Shown: positions 27,522 through 37,944, counted from the stretch's first letter. The stretch is DNA of 64,000 bases from Modicisalibacter muralis (GCF_900102945.1 NZ_FNGI01000007.1:148852-212851), one strand, 5' to 3'. Numbers and translations: made by a program. Notes: generated by a model from the letters alone, not told the origin.

Positions 27522-27579
27522 GAACTCCTTATAGCGTGGTAAACACAGTCGCCGGGCAACACCCCCGACGATACATGAA

Positions 27580-28137
27580 TCAGGATGAACGGCGTGTAAA
27601 ACGCGGATTGATCATGCGCCGCAGCGTATCGTTACCGTCGTATAGGTGGTGCTTAAAGGCGGCCAAGGCATGGCCGAGTGCCAGAATCATTAGCGCCCAG
27701 GCGGCATACCAATGAATCTCGCCGGCCAGCGTGGCCTGATCGGGTAACTTCGATATCAGCGCCGGAATCACGAACAGGTCGAAAACGACGATACCCTGGC
27801 CCTCGGCGGTGGAGATCAGATAACCGCTGATCAGCACCGTAAAGATCACCAGATACAGCAGCCCATGGCCGGCATGCGCCGCCAGCCTTTCCAGGCGCGA
27901 CCCCAGCGCAGTGGGCGTGGGCTGCACCAGGCGCCAGACGACTCGCAGGATCGACAATCCCAGCAGCAGCATGCCAACCGATTTGTGCCACCAGGGCGCG
28001 AGTTGATACCAGCTGTCGTAGTAGCTCAATCCGGTCATCCACCAGCCCAGGGCGAACAGGCCGATAATCGCCAGCGCGCTTATCCAGTGAATCATGATGC
28101 TAGCGAGACCCCAGCCCCGCGATGAATCACGCCACAT
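27580..28137 (-). CDS. yceJ: Cytochrome b561 family membrane protein
   Basis: 185 residues from ATG 28137, with AAGGGGG seven bases upstream; the frame runs further upstream but without a good start. Four membrane helices carry the b561 heme ligands: His in MIHWISALAII, His in WWHKSVGMLLLG, His in LAAHAGHGLLYL and His in GEIHWYAAWALM. Such proteins move electrons between quinols and periplasmic acceptors. Operon position before yceI supports the yceJ assignment. Confidence 0.9.
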   Translation of the reverse strand: MWRDSSRGWGLASIMIHWISALAIIGLFALGWWMTGLSYYDSWYQLAPWWHKSVGMLLLGLSILRVVWRLVQPTPTALGSRLERLAAHAGHGLLYLVIFTVLISGYLISTAEGQGIVVFDLFVIPALISKLPDQATLAGEIHWYAAWALMILALGHALAAFKHHLYDGNDTLRRMINPRFTRRSS

Positions 28138-28464
28138 GCCGCCCCCTTGTTCTGATACCGCTAGCTCCGATACCGCTAGCATAAGGTTTACCGCGTCGCG
28201 ACACAGCCGGCAAATGGTGAACCCATCATTTACTGAATGGAAATGATGGGTAGATTCATTGTTAGCGTTACCGGCCATCATGTCGAACCGTCACATTGAC
28301 AGTCGCCATGATGTGAATGACATTTAAATAGATCCAAACGGCTTTTTCGGCGCTGTTTCTCTTGCCAAACCAGGCGCGCCGCCGGGCCCGCCAAGCGCAG
28401 GAGCGACGCAGGTCGATCCAATAAGGCTATCGCCTGCGACTCGTTGAACCTATGGAGAAGGGTG
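28138..28464. other. Divergent intergenic region, yceJ / ABC importer
   Basis: 327 bases without a supported gene. It contains a 12-bp direct repeat close to yceJ, an inverted pair CATCATG/CATGATG spanning 28276-28313, and a TTGACA hexamer at 28296-28301 that could be a -35 element for the importer operon; the matching -10 is unclear. Confidence 0.45.
28154..28180. repeat. 12-bp tandem direct repeat upstream of yceJ
   Basis: GATACCGCTAGC occurs twice with a 15-bp period (28154-28165 and 28169-28180), ending 17 bp upstream of the yceJ start. It may be an operator or part of the leader. Confidence 0.7.
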
Positions 28465-29136
28465 TTGGAATTCGAGCTCAATTTCGCGCCGGTTTTCGCT
28501 TCCTACGAACTGCTGCTTCAAGGCGCATGGATGACGATTCAGTTGTCCGCCAGCGCCATGGCGATAGGGTTGGTACTTGCGGTGCTCGGCGCCTGGGCAA
28601 AAACCTCGGGGCCGAATTTTCTGCGGGGCGTGGTTTCCGGCTATGTCGAGATCATTCGCAACACACCGTTTCTAGTGCAGATATTCTTCATCTACTTCGG
28701 CCTCCCCTCGCTGGGCCTGAAACTGGACCCGTACAGTGCGGCGCTGCTCGCGATGGTGATCAACGTCGGCGCCTATGCAACCGAGATCATACGCGCCGGC
28801 ATTGAATCCATTCACAAGGGGCAACTGGAGGCCGGCTACGCGCTCGGCCTCAAGCCCAGGCAGAACTTTCGCTATGTCGTGCTCAAGCCGGCATTGCGCA
28901 CCGTTTACCCTGCGCTCACCAGCCAGTTCATTTTCCTGATGCTGACCTCCAGCGTCGTCTCGGTCATTTCGGCGGGAGATCTCACCGCCGTGGGCTCCAC
29001 CATTGGCTCCCAGACCTTCGCCAGCTTCGAGGTCTACTTCGTGATTACGGCCATGTACTTTGTCATGTCGATCGGGTTTTCGAGCCTGTTCTCGGTGATC
29101 GAGCGCGCCGCTTTCAGGTATCCGTCGAACCGCTAG
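28465..29136 (+). CDS. Polar amino acid ABC transporter permease 1
   Basis: About 223 residues, a HisM/GlnP-type inner-membrane permease. It shows five or so helices and the EAA loop for ATPase contact (ELEAGYALGLKPRQNFRYVVL). FLVQIFFIYFGLPSLGL is characteristic of this family. The start is uncertain: no ATG fits, and TTG 28465, placed eight bases after GGAG, is my choice; GTG 28462 is possible. First gene of a permease-permease-binding protein-ATPase operon for amino acid uptake. Confidence 0.88.
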   Translation: MEFELNFAPVFASYELLLQGAWMTIQLSASAMAIGLVLAVLGAWAKTSGPNFLRGVVSGYVEIIRNTPFLVQIFFIYFGLPSLGLKLDPYSAALLAMVINVGAYATEIIRAGIESIHKGQLEAGYALGLKPRQNFRYVVLKPALRTVYPALTSQFIFLMLTSSVVSVISAGDLTAVGSTIGSQTFASFEVYFVITAMYFVMSIGFSSLFSVIERAAFRYPSNR

Positions 29137-29144
29137 GACCCCGT

Positions 29145-29801
29145 ATGCTGCGATCCTTTGGCTGGAATGAAATCTGGTTCATCGTCACGGCCATCCAGTG
29201 GACACTGATACTCTCGGCCATTGCATTTGGCGGTGGCGCGTTGGGCGGACTGCTCATCGCTCTGTCTCGTGTATCGAGAACGTCCGTTCTACGACACGCG
29301 GCCCAAGGTTTCATTCGCGTCTTCCAGGGGACGCCACTGCTCTTGCAGTTGTTCGTGATCTTTTTCGGCCTCAACGCCTTCGGGATCGTCGTCCAGCCAC
29401 TGACCGCGGCATCCATCGCGCTGACGCTGCACGCGAGCGCCTTCCTCGGCGAAATCTGGCGCGGCTGCATCGAGGCGGTGCCGAAGAGCCAATCCGAGGC
29501 ATCCTGGTCGATGGGCTTGAGCTACCGCGACCGCATGCGCTACGTGGTTCTGCCGCAAGCCGCGCGGATCGGCGTGGCGCCGACCGTCGGCTTTCTCGTT
29601 CAGTTGCTGAAAGAGACATCGCTCGCCTCGATCATCGGCTTTGTCGAGATAACCCGCGCGGGTCAGATCATCAGCAACGTAACTTTCGAGCCGTTCAAGG
29701 TATTCAGCCTGGTTGCGGCTCTCTATTTCGTTTTGTGCTGGCCCCTGACGCTGTTGGCCAGGCGCATGGAACGACGCTTCGCGTTATCGGGCAGGTCCTG
29801 A
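29145..29801 (+). CDS. Polar amino acid ABC transporter permease 2
   Basis: 218 residues, the second HisM-type permease, starting eight bases after the first. Family features are FQGTPLLLQLFVIFFGL and the EAA loop EAVPKSQSEASWSMGL, followed by QAARIGVAPTVGFLVQLLKETSL. It pairs with permease 1 to form the membrane channel. Codon use and GC match the rest of the operon. Confidence 0.93.
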   Translation: MLRSFGWNEIWFIVTAIQWTLILSAIAFGGGALGGLLIALSRVSRTSVLRHAAQGFIRVFQGTPLLLQLFVIFFGLNAFGIVVQPLTAASIALTLHASAFLGEIWRGCIEAVPKSQSEASWSMGLSYRDRMRYVVLPQAARIGVAPTVGFLVQLLKETSLASIIGFVEITRAGQIISNVTFEPFKVFSLVAALYFVLCWPLTLLARRMERRFALSGRS

Positions 29802-29871
29802 TGGATCCGCCCACCCCAGGGTTCGTACGAAAAAGGCTTAGTACAACAAGAGCGCTACGGAGGAAGACATC

Positions 29872-30693
29872 ATGATGAAATACTTTAGGCACACGCTCGC
29901 CACGCTCGCCGCAATCGGCGTCATGGCCGGCACCGGCTTTTCGCCCGCCCAGGCCCAGACGCTGGAGAAGATCAAGGACAGTGGACAGATGAGCATCGGC
30001 ATGCTCGTCGACTTTCCGCCCTACGGCATTCTCAACGAACAGAATCAACCCGATGGCTACGATGCGGATGTCGCCAAGCTACTCGCCGAAGACATGGGGG
30101 CCGAACTGACGCTGGTACCGGTAACCGGGCCGAACCGCATTCCCTATCTTCTCGGTGGCCGTGTCGATCTGCTGGTCGCGTCGCTTGGCATTACCCCGGA
30201 CCGCGCCAAGAGAGTGGACTACTCCGAGCCCTACGCCGCGATCGTAGTCTACCTTTACGGGCAAACGGACATCGACATTCCCGATGCCGAGGCCATGCAG
30301 GGCAAGACCATCGGGGTCGCGCGCGGCAGCACTCAGGATGTCGCGGTTACCAACCTTGCCCCCGAGGGGGCGACCATTCAGCGCTTTCCCTCCGATGCCG
30401 CGGCCGTGCAGGCGCTGCTCGCGGGGCAAGTGCAGGCGGTCGGCGTCTCGGGTACCGTCATCCACCATATCGAACAGAGAGCGCCCGATCGCTTCGACAA
30501 GAAATTCGTTCTTCGCGAACAGGTCCAGTCGATCGCCTTCCGGCCGGGTGACGACGAACTGCGCGCGCGGGTGAACGAGTTTCTCGGCCGCGTAAAGGAA
30601 AATGGCAAGCTTGATGAGGTTCACCAGAAGTGGCTTGATTCGCCGCTACCGGATGTGTTGTACGACTACGATAAGGAAATCCCCCACCAGTGA
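29872..30693 (+). CDS. Periplasmic amino acid-binding protein of ABC importer
   Basis: 273 residues with a signal peptide (about 1-28, cleavage near AQAQT) and a family-3 solute-binding fold. [29 protein letters not shown] and [24 protein letters not shown] are typical of amino acid binders (bacterial extracellular solute-binding proteins, family 3). Ligand contacts cannot be turned into a specific substrate here. The gene is preceded by GGAGGA at 29860-29865 and follows the permeases by 70 bases. Confidence 0.92.
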   Translation: MMKYFRHTLATLAAIGVMAGTGFSPAQAQTLEKIKDSGQMSIGMLVDFPPYGILNEQNQPDGYDADVAKLLAEDMGAELTLVPVTGPNRIPYLLGGRVDLLVASLGITPDRAKRVDYSEPYAAIVVYLYGQTDIDIPDAEAMQGKTIGVARGSTQDVAVTNLAPEGATIQRFPSDAAAVQALLAGQVQAVGVSGTVIHHIEQRAPDRFDKKFVLREQVQSIAFRPGDDELRARVNEFLGRVKENGKLDEVHQKWLDSPLPDVLYDYDKEIPHQ

Positions 30694-30709
30694 TCCGGAG
30701 GCGCTCACG

Positions 30710-31492
30710 ATGAGCCCGAGTTCAAACGCAGCCGCCGCATCGTCGCGGTCCGACGACCGGGTGGCGGTGAGAATGGAAGGCGTCGACAAGTGGTTCGGCG
30801 ACTTTCAGGCGCTCAAGGGCATCGATCTAGAGGTCGCAAACGGCGAGCGCATCGTCGTTTGCGGCCCCTCGGGGTCCGGCAAGTCGACGCTGATCCGTTG
30901 CCTCAACCGGTTGGAGGCGATTCAGCAAGGCAGAATCTTCGTCGACGGCATCGAGTTGACCGCGGGCGCGCAAAACGTCGAGGTCATACGCCGTGAAGTC
31001 GGCATGGTATTCCAGCAGTTCAATCTGTTCCCGCACATGACCGTGCTCGAGAACTGCACGCTCGCGCCCATGCGCGTTCGCGGCATGAGCCGGGCGCAAG
31101 CCGAGCAGACCGCTCGTGGTTATCTCGAACGGGTTCGAATTCCCGAGCAGGCCGACAAGTACCCCGCCCAGCTATCCGGCGGCGAGCAACAGCGTGTGGC
31201 GATTGCCCGCGCGCTCTGCATGAGCCCCAAGCTCATGCTGTTCGATGAGCCGACCTCGGCGCTCGACCCGGAAATGGTGAAGGAGGTTCTCGACACGATG
31301 CTCGACCTGGCCAACGAGGGCATGACCATGCTCTGCGTCACCCACGAAATGGGCTTCGCGCGTCGGGTTGCGGACCGCATCATCTTCATGGATCGCGGCG
31401 AGATCGTCGAGGTGGCGCCGCCCGCCGATTTCTTCGAACGGCCCGAGAGCGAGCGCACGCGGGCCTTCCTTGGGCAGATTTCCACCTACTGA
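30710..31492 (+). CDS. Amino acid ABC transporter ATP-binding protein
   Basis: 260 residues from ATG 30710, with CCGGAGG upstream. It carries Walker [10 protein letters not shown], the Q-loop [10 protein letters not shown], signature [15 protein letters not shown], Walker [13 protein letters not shown] and switch His in CVTHEMGFA. It powers the importer encoded upstream (GlnQ/HisP class). An Ala/Ser-rich N-terminal extension of about 20 residues precedes the core. The stop codon directly abuts the stop of convergent metZ with no base between them. Confidence 0.96.
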   Translation: MSPSSNAAAASSRSDDRVAVRMEGVDKWFGDFQALKGIDLEVANGERIVVCGPSGSGKSTLIRCLNRLEAIQQGRIFVDGIELTAGAQNVEVIRREVGMVFQQFNLFPHMTVLENCTLAPMRVRGMSRAQAEQTARGYLERVRIPEQADKYPAQLSGGEQQRVAIARALCMSPKLMLFDEPTSALDPEMVKEVLDTMLDLANEGMTMLCVTHEMGFARRVADRIIFMDRGEIVEVAPPADFFERPESERTRAFLGQISTY

Positions 31493-32680
31493 CTAGAGGG
31501 CATCGAGCCCGCGCGCCAGATCGCCCTTGAGATCGTCGATATCCTCGAGCCCCACCGCAATCCGAATCAGCCCTTCGCCGATACCCGCGGCCAGCTTCTG
31601 CTCGTCGCTCAGGCGACCATGCGTGGTGGTGGCCGGATGGGTAATGGTGCTTTTCACGTCGCCCAGGTTGCCGGTGATCGACATCAACCGGGTGGCATCG
31701 ATGACCGCCCAGGCGCCGTCGCGCCCGCCCTCGATCTCGACACCCAGCACCGCGCCGAAGCCGCGCTGCTGGCGCTTGGCCAAGGCATGCTGTGGATGAC
31801 TCTCGAGACCGCTGTAGTGAACCCGCTCCACCGCCGGGTGCGCTTCCAGCCACTGCGCCAGCGCCAGGGTGTTTTCACAATGCGCCTTCATGCGAATGCC
31901 CAGCGTCTCCAGCCCCTTGAGAAAAACCCACGCATTGAACGGGCTCATGCAGGGGCCGCAGGTACGCACCACACCCAGCAACTCTTCGAGCTCCTTGTCA
32001 CGCCCCACCACGGCACCACCGATCGCTCGGCCCTGGCCGTCGAGATACTTGGTCGCCGAGTGAATGACCAGATCGGCGCCCAGCGCCAGCGGGCGTTGCA
32101 GCGCCGGCGTCAAGAAGCAATTGTCGATGGCCAACCATGCCTCGTGACGATGGGCGATCTCGGCAAGCGCCGCGATATCGACCAGTTCCGAGAGCGGGTT
32201 GGATGGTGTTTCGGCGAACAGCAGCCTGGTGCGCGGCGTCATCGCCGCTTCCCAGGCGGCGAGATCGCTCGACTCGACATAACGCGTAACGATGCCGAAC
32301 TTGCCCAGGTATTTGTTGAACAGGCTGACGGTGGAGCCGAACAGGGCGCGTGAAGCTACGATCTCGTCGCCGGCTTCGAGCAACGCCAAAGCAGTGGAAA
32401 GAATCGCCGCCATGCCCGAGCTGGTCGCCACGCAGCGCTCGCCGCCTTCCAGCGCGGCCAAGCGCTTCTCGAAGGTACGCACCGTGGGATTGGTGAAGCG
32501 CGAGTAGATATTGCCGGGCTCTTCACCGCTGAACTTGCGCGCCGCCTCGGCGGCACTGCCATACACGAAGCTCGAGGTCGGAAATATCGGCTCGCCGTGT
32601 TCCTGTTCCGCGGTGCGCGCATGGCCGGCACGCACCGCCAGGGTATCGAGGCCCGCGCCATGCAGAAAATCGTCGTTCAT
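31493..32680 (-). CDS. metZ: O-succinylhomoserine sulfhydrylase
   Basis: 395 residues, a Cys/Met metabolism PLP enzyme. It makes homocysteine from O-succinylhomoserine and sulfide in methionine synthesis. The PLP lysine is Lys211 in SATKYLDGQGRAIGG, and SRFTNPTV and ATSSGMAAI are family landmarks. It follows purF by twelve bases in the same direction, the arrangement seen in pseudomonads, which supports metZ over cystathionine gamma-synthase. GGAGG precedes ATG 32680. Confidence 0.93.
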   Translation of the reverse strand: MNDDFLHGAGLDTLAVRAGHARTAEQEHGEPIFPTSSFVYGSAAEAARKFSGEEPGNIYSRFTNPTVRTFEKRLAALEGGERCVATSSGMAAILSTALALLEAGDEIVASRALFGSTVSLFNKYLGKFGIVTRYVESSDLAAWEAAMTPRTRLLFAETPSNPLSELVDIAALAEIAHRHEAWLAIDNCFLTPALQRPLALGADLVIHSATKYLDGQGRAIGGAVVGRDKELEELLGVVRTCGPCMSPFNAWVFLKGLETLGIRMKAHCENTLALAQWLEAHPAVERVHYSGLESHPQHALAKRQQRGFGAVLGVEIEGGRDGAWAVIDATRLMSITGNLGDVKSTITHPATTTHGRLSDEQKLAAGIGEGLIRIAVGLEDIDDLKGDLARGLDAL

Positions 32681-32692
32681 CGCCGCCTCCGC

Positions 32693-34210
32693 TCAGTCGA
32701 GTTCGTCGTCCTGGTTGTGCATGCCGACCAGCGCGTGATCGCCGGCGCTCAGGTCCTTGGCGGCATCGTTGCGCGCGGCCTCCAGCACGGCCAGGTAACT
32801 GTCGTCGATGTCGCCGGTAATGTACTGGCCATCGAATACCGAGCAGTCGAACTGCTCGATCTGCGGATTGACCTCGCGACAGGCCGCCTTTAGGTCGTCG
32901 ATATCCTGGTAGAAGATGCGGTCGGCGCCGATCAGCTCGCCGACCTCCGCTTCGCTGCGACCGTGCGCGATCAACTCGCTGGCCACCGGCATGTCAATGC
33001 CGTAAACGTTGGGGTAACGCACCGGCGGCGCGGCGGAGGCGAAATAGACCTTGTTGGCGCCGGCCTCGCGGGCCATCTGGATGATCTGCTTGCAGGTGGT
33101 GCCGCGCACGATCGAATCATCGACCAGCAGCACGTTCTTGCCGGCGAACTCGATATCGATGGCGTTGAGCTTCTGGCGCACCGACTTCTTGCGCTGGGTC
33201 TGCCCGGGCATGATGAAGGTCCGCCCGATGTAGCGATTCTTCATGAAGCCTTCGCGGAAGGTCACGCCGAGATGCTGGGCGAGTTCCAGCGCCGAGGTGC
33301 GCGACGTGTCGGGAATCGGGATGACCACGTCGATATCGTGCTCGGGCCATTCCTTGAGGATGCGATCGCCCAGCTTGCGGCCCATCTGCATGCGCGTGCC
33401 GTATACGTAGGCGCCGTCGAGAATCGAGTCGGGGCGCGCCAGGTAGACGTGTTCGAAGATGCACGGCGAGAGTACCGGCCGGTCGGCGCACGACTGGGTG
33501 TGAATCTGGCCCTGCATGTCGACGAAGATCGCCTCACCCGGCGCCAGGTCGCGCGCCAGTTCGAAGCCGCCGACATCCAGCGCCACCGATTCGGAGGCGA
33601 TCATCACGTCCTGGCTGCCTTCGGTCTCGCGCGTGCCGAAGACCACTGGACGAATCCCGTGTGGATCGCGAAAGGCGACCAGGCCGAAACCGTTGATGAT
33701 CGCCACGGCGGCGTAACCGCCTTGGCAGCGGCGATGCACGCGCCGCACCGCGTCGAAGATGTCTTCCGGCTCGAGGGTGTGCCCCTGCTTGCCCAGTTCA
33801 TGGGCGAACACGTTGAGCAATACCTCGGAGTCCGAACTGGTGTTGATATGCCGCAGGTCGGTGGAATACAGCTCCTGCTTGAGTTGCTCGGAATTGGTCA
33901 GGTTGCCGTTATGCGCCAGGGTCAAGCCATAAGGCGAGTTGACATAGAATGGTTGCGATTCCGCCTCGCTCGACGACCCCGCGGTGGGATAGCGGATATG
34001 ACCGATGCCCAGATTGCCTTTCAGGCGCGTCATATGGCGCGAGTGAAAGACATCGCGCACCAGCCCATTGCTCTTGCGCAGCAGGAAGCGTCCGTCGTGC
34101 CAAGTCATCATTCCGGCGGCATCCTGCCCCCGGTGCTGAAGCACCGTCAGCGCATCATACAGCGCCTGATTGACCGCCTGATTGGCCATGAGGCCTACGA
34201 TACCGCACAT
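32693..34210 (-). CDS. purF: Amidophosphoribosyltransferase
   Basis: 505 residues, the normal length. It catalyses the first committed step of purine synthesis, PRPP plus glutamine to phosphoribosylamine. Cys2 after the start Met (MCGIVGLM) is the Ntn glutaminase nucleophile. The PRPP loop [13 protein letters not shown] lies in the C-terminal transferase domain. Between cvpA and metZ as in other gammaproteobacteria. I saw no PurR operator in the short upstream gap. Confidence 0.97.
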   Translation of the reverse strand: MCGIVGLMANQAVNQALYDALTVLQHRGQDAAGMMTWHDGRFLLRKSNGLVRDVFHSRHMTRLKGNLGIGHIRYPTAGSSSEAESQPFYVNSPYGLTLAHNGNLTNSEQLKQELYSTDLRHINTSSDSEVLLNVFAHELGKQGHTLEPEDIFDAVRRVHRRCQGGYAAVAIINGFGLVAFRDPHGIRPVVFGTRETEGSQDVMIASESVALDVGGFELARDLAPGEAIFVDMQGQIHTQSCADRPVLSPCIFEHVYLARPDSILDGAYVYGTRMQMGRKLGDRILKEWPEHDIDVVIPIPDTSRTSALELAQHLGVTFREGFMKNRYIGRTFIMPGQTQRKKSVRQKLNAIDIEFAGKNVLLVDDSIVRGTTCKQIIQMAREAGANKVYFASAAPPVRYPNVYGIDMPVASELIAHGRSEAEVGELIGADRIFYQDIDDLKAACREVNPQIEQFDCSVFDGQYITGDIDDSYLAVLEAARNDAAKDLSAGDHALVGMHNQDDELD

Positions 34211-34280
34211 TCCGACTTACCTCGCTTGCAATGAACGACTGGCGCCGAGCCGGACCCGACACAACTGAATAACGCTTATT

Positions 34281-34883
34281 CTACTCCGCTGCCGGCCCGG
34301 CAGGGAGTTCGATAGGCACCTCGACCGGGGCTTCATCGACACGCTGGCGACCGATATTGAGCGGCAACGACAGCCCACGTAACTCCCTGGCCGTTTGTGG
34401 GTCGCGTTGCTCCCAGGCCGCGACACGACTGATCGCCCAGTCGCGCAAGCCTTCGAACGAGGGCCGCAGTTCGGCCCGCTGCCAGGCCTGGAGCTGCGCC
34501 AGTGGTGTCAGGGTAATCAGCACCGTGGCCAGCACCAGGATGGCGCCACCGCGCAATACCCCGAAACCGGCCCCGGCGAGTCGATTGAAAAAACCCATGC
34601 CGACCCACTCGATGGCCGCGTGCATGAAACGAATCACCATGCCACACAGCATGACCACCACGAAGATCACCAGAATGAAGGCAACCACCAGCCGTGCATC
34701 CGGGTGGTCGATGAAACCCTCGAGCATGTCGGCCACCGGCTGGGCAAACATCCGCGAGGCCAATAATGCCACGATCCAGGCACCCAACCCCAAGGCTTCG
34801 CGTACCAGGCCGCGCGTGAATCCCGCCAACATCGATATCGTCAGTACGGCGAGAAACACCCAGTCCAGCCAGGTCAGGGTCAT
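34281..34883 (-). CDS. cvpA: CvpA family membrane protein
   Basis: 200 residues with four membrane helices in the first 130 (starting WLDWVFLAVLTISMLAGFT) and the family GLVREALGL and NRLAGAGFGVLRG motifs. CvpA is needed for colicin V export in E. coli and for envelope homeostasis. The start overlaps the stop of the upstream SPOR-domain gene by four bases. purF follows 70 bases later. Confidence 0.92.
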   Translation of the reverse strand: MTLTWLDWVFLAVLTISMLAGFTRGLVREALGLGAWIVALLASRMFAQPVADMLEGFIDHPDARLVVAFILVIFVVVMLCGMVIRFMHAAIEWVGMGFFNRLAGAGFGVLRGGAILVLATVLITLTPLAQLQAWQRAELRPSFEGLRDWAISRVAAWEQRDPQTARELRGLSLPLNIGRQRVDEAPVEVPIELPAGPAAE

Positions 34884-35566
34884 TCACCCTCCTGAATGCG
34901 GATCAGCAGCCCCTGGATGTTGACCTTCTCCTTGAGCACGGTGCGCGCTTGCTCGCCCGCTTCCGACGAGCCGAAGGGACCGACGTAGACCGTGGTCAGA
35001 TCGTTGTCGCGCGGCCGACGATAAGCCGTGAAACCCTGGTCATCGAGTTGCGCCTCGAGCCGTTCGGCATTGCCGGGCTCGCCGAAGCTGCCAACCTGCA
35101 CCGCCCATTCGCCATTCTCGGCCACCGGCGGCATTGCGCTTGGCGGCTCGGCTTGGCTCGTCAATTCGGCAATGGGATCGACCTTCTCAGCCTGCTCGGG
35201 CTGGGCTTCCGGCTCGGGCTCGGGTTCGGCCCCGGCGTTTTGCTGCGTCGGCTCAGGCCCAGGCTCGGGCGGCGCTTCCGCTTGCGTCGGCTGCTCGTTC
35301 TGAGATTGAGGTGCCGGCGCTTCCGTCATCGGTAGCTGTGCCTCGGGTGGCAACGCCTGGGGTTGCTGACTGTCGCTCAGACTGGCCGGTGGTTCGGGTT
35401 CTTCTACCGGCTGGCGGTCGATATCGATCGGCTGCTCGATGGTCAACACCGGCTCTGGTCGCTCATCGCGCTCGGGCGGCTCGTCGAACAACATGGGTAT
35501 GAAGATCACCGCCAACGCCAGCAGTATCACGGCGCCGCTGATACGTTCGCGCATCCCGTATTTCAT
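34880..35566 (-). CDS. dedD: DedD-like SPOR domain cell-division protein
   Basis: 228 residues from ATG 35566. A single N-terminal membrane helix (AVILLALAVIFIPMLF) is followed by a long Pro/Glu/Gln linker with repeated PEPEP-type runs. The C-terminal SPOR domain (about 150-225; WAVQVGSFGEPGNAERL, TTVYVGPFGS) binds denuded peptidoglycan at the septum. The start overlaps the folC stop (ATGA). DedD position between folC and cvpA is conserved in gammaproteobacteria. Confidence 0.9.
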   Translation of the reverse strand: MKYGMRERISGAVILLALAVIFIPMLFDEPPERDERPEPVLTIEQPIDIDRQPVEEPEPPASLSDSQQPQALPPEAQLPMTEAPAPQSQNEQPTQAEAPPEPGPEPTQQNAGAEPEPEPEAQPEQAEKVDPIAELTSQAEPPSAMPPVAENGEWAVQVGSFGEPGNAERLEAQLDDQGFTAYRRPRDNDLTTVYVGPFGSSEAGEQARTVLKEKVNIQGLLIRIQEGE

Positions 35567-36906
35567 GATTCCTCCCTCGCAGCGAGCACCTGCCCCTGGG
35601 TGGCGGCATCCGTGCCCCGCGCAATATGCCAGCCGAGAACCTCGGCCACGGTATAGAAGGAGCCGCAGACCAACGCCTCGTCGCCCGCCTCTAGCCGCGA
35701 CGCCAACCACTCGGCGCCGGCTTGCGGCGATGCGGCGCGGTGCAGCACCGTTTGTCCTTGCGCCTCGAGTAGCGCCGCCAGTTCATCGGCGCTGCGTGGC
35801 CGCTCACCGCTCAGGCTCACGGCCACCCAGCCATCTATCCGCGAGGATAACGCCTCGATCACGCCCTGGGCATCCTTATCGCCAAGCATGCCCAACAAGC
35901 CAATACGCTGGCCCGTGCGTTGCCGTTCGGCCAGGCGCGCCGCCAGATACTCAGCGGCATGCGGATTATGCGCCACATCGAGACACCAGTTGCCCAGCCA
36001 CTGCATGCGACCGGGCAAGCGCACCGTCGAGAATGCCCGACGACAAGACGCCACGTCGAGAGCGACCCTCGCCAGCGCCAATGCCTGCAAGGCGCTGGCG
36101 GCATTATCCAACGGCAGGCGCGGGTCGGGCAGCGCCTCGAGCACCTGCGGATTGCCCTGCCCGTCATGGCCAATCCAGCGCCAGTGCAAGGCGGCATCCA
36201 CCTGGGCGAGACGTTCGACTGCATGACGAAAATCGCCGCCGAGCGCGTGCACGCCGGCACCCAATTCGGTTGCCACGCGGCGCACGCTGGGCGGCAACCG
36301 CTCGCTACCCAGCACCGCCGGGCGAGCCGTGCGCAGAATCCCCGCCTTCTCGCGACCGATGGCATCGAGATCCGTGCCCAGAAAGGCGGCGTGGTCCTGA
36401 GCGACGGTAGTGATCATCGCCACGTCGGCATCGATGATGTTGACGGCGTCCAGGCGTCCACCCAGCCCCACTTCGAGAATCGTCAAATCCGGGCGACGCT
36501 CGGCGATGACCCACAACGCGGCCAGCGTGCCGGCCTCGAAATAGCTCAGGCTGATTGGCTCGGGCTCGAGCCGCGCCGCCTCGACGCGCTCGAAGCCACG
36601 GATCAGCGAGGCGTCATCGGCCTCGACGCCATCGAAGCGCAGGCGCTCGTTGTAGCGCAGCAGGTGCGGTGAGGTATAAGCGGCGGTAGAGAGCCCGTGT
36701 TCACGCGCCAGGGCATCGAGCATGGCGACCGTCGAGCCCTTGCCATTGGTGCCCGCCACCGTAATGATCCGTTCGCTCAGTCGAGCGTCGAGCAATCCCA
36801 TGCGACGAGCCACCCTGGCCACGCGCTCGAGGCCAAGGTCGATGCTGACGGGATGCTGGCGCTCGAGGCGCGCCAGCCAATCGGTAAGTGTCGCGGAATC
36901 GCTCAT
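35563..36906 (-). CDS. folC: Bifunctional folylpolyglutamate/dihydrofolate synthase
   Basis: 447 residues. It adds glutamate to dihydropteroate and to folates. The Mur-ligase P-loop GTNGKGST is at 52-59 and SPHLLRYNERLR follows as in FolC. LDVAHNPHAAEYL marks the C-terminal domain. The start lies directly next to the accD stop (36907), and the stop overlaps dedD, so accD-folC-dedD-cvpA are tightly coupled. Confidence 0.95.
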   Translation of the reverse strand: MSDSATLTDWLARLERQHPVSIDLGLERVARVARRMGLLDARLSERIITVAGTNGKGSTVAMLDALAREHGLSTAAYTSPHLLRYNERLRFDGVEADDASLIRGFERVEAARLEPEPISLSYFEAGTLAALWVIAERRPDLTILEVGLGGRLDAVNIIDADVAMITTVAQDHAAFLGTDLDAIGREKAGILRTARPAVLGSERLPPSVRRVATELGAGVHALGGDFRHAVERLAQVDAALHWRWIGHDGQGNPQVLEALPDPRLPLDNAASALQALALARVALDVASCRRAFSTVRLPGRMQWLGNWCLDVAHNPHAAEYLAARLAERQRTGQRIGLLGMLGDKDAQGVIEALSSRIDGWVAVSLSGERPRSADELAALLEAQGQTVLHRAASPQAGAEWLASRLEAGDEALVCGSFYTVAEVLGWHIARGTDAATQGQVLAAREES

Positions 36907-37851
36907 TCAGCGTTCGGCGTCACGCAGTTCGTCATCCAGCAACACCTCGTCTTCGACAAGAGGCTCTTCTTCAAGGGTGTCGGCTTCACCCTGCAGTGGC
37001 TGGTGGGTCAGCTTGCGCAGCACGCAGCCAAGACGCTCGCGCATTTCCTGACGGTGCACGATCATGTCCACGACACCGTGCTCGAGCAGAAACTCGCTGC
37101 GCTGGAAGCCTTCCGGTAGCTGCTCGCGGACGGTCTGCTCAATGACCCTCGGCCCGGCAAAGCCGATCAGCGCATAGGGTTCGGCGACGTTGAGATCGCC
37201 GAGCATCGCCAGCGACGCCGAGACGCCCCCATAGACGGGATCGGTGAGCACCGAGATATACGGCACGCCGGCCTGCTTGAGCTTTTCCAGTGCCGCCGAC
37301 GTCTTGGCCATCTGCATCAGCGAGAACAGCGCCTCCTGCATGCGCGCCCCGCCCGAGGCGGAGAAGCACACCAGCGGAATGTTCTCTTCCAGCGCCAGCG
37401 TTGCCGCACGCACGAATTTCTCACCGACCACGGCCCCCATCGAGCCGCCCATGAAGGCGAACTCGAACGACACTGCCACCACCGGCAGGCCGTCCAGCGT
37501 GCCGCGCATGGCCAGCAAGGCGTCGTTTTCGCCGGTGGCCCTCTGCGCCGCCGTCAGGCGATCCTTGTACTTCTTCGAATCGCGAAACTTGAGACGATCG
37601 ACCGGCTGCAGGTCGCTGGCGAGTTCCTCGCGGCCTTCGGCATCGAAGAACCAGTCGAGGCGCTTACGCGCAGTCAAACGCAGGTGATGGTCGCACTTGG
37701 GGCATACGTTGTGGTGCTTCTCAAGCTCGGGGAGATAGAGCACCGCGTCACACTTGGGGCATTTGCGCCATAGGCCGTCTGGCACGCTGGTACGACGGTC
37801 GTTGCGCTGTATGCGCCCTATGGACGGCACGATCTTGTCTAGCCAGCTCAT
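36907..37851 (-). CDS. accD: Acetyl-CoA carboxylase carboxyltransferase beta subunit
   Basis: 314 residues. With AccA it transfers carboxyl from biotin to acetyl-CoA for fatty acid synthesis. The N-terminal zinc ribbon is complete: Cys31, Cys34, Cys50 and Cys53 (CPKC pairs). The crotonase-like core shows [17 protein letters not shown] and [16 protein letters not shown] 30-residue acidic tail ([15 protein letters not shown]) extends the C-terminus. Confidence 0.97.
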   Translation of the reverse strand: MSWLDKIVPSIGRIQRNDRRTSVPDGLWRKCPKCDAVLYLPELEKHHNVCPKCDHHLRLTARKRLDWFFDAEGREELASDLQPVDRLKFRDSKKYKDRLTAAQRATGENDALLAMRGTLDGLPVVAVSFEFAFMGGSMGAVVGEKFVRAATLALEENIPLVCFSASGGARMQEALFSLMQMAKTSAALEKLKQAGVPYISVLTDPVYGGVSASLAMLGDLNVAEPYALIGFAGPRVIEQTVREQLPEGFQRSEFLLEHGVVDMIVHRQEMRERLGCVLRKLTHQPLQGEADTLEEEPLVEDEVLLDDELRDAER

Positions 37852-37944
37852 AGTCAGAAGGTATCCGTTCTGCTGTCAGTAGCCGCCCGGACGGCACGCC
37901 GACCGGGCCTGAAGAGTGTTTGCCGAGAAGGGTCCTGACATGCT

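Noticed and set aside
32963..34234. A 423-residue plus-strand ORF opposite purF
   Set aside because: Antisense shadow of purF with no ribosome binding site or known motif. Similar shadows opposite leuC, asd, aroC and rssA were dropped for the same reason.
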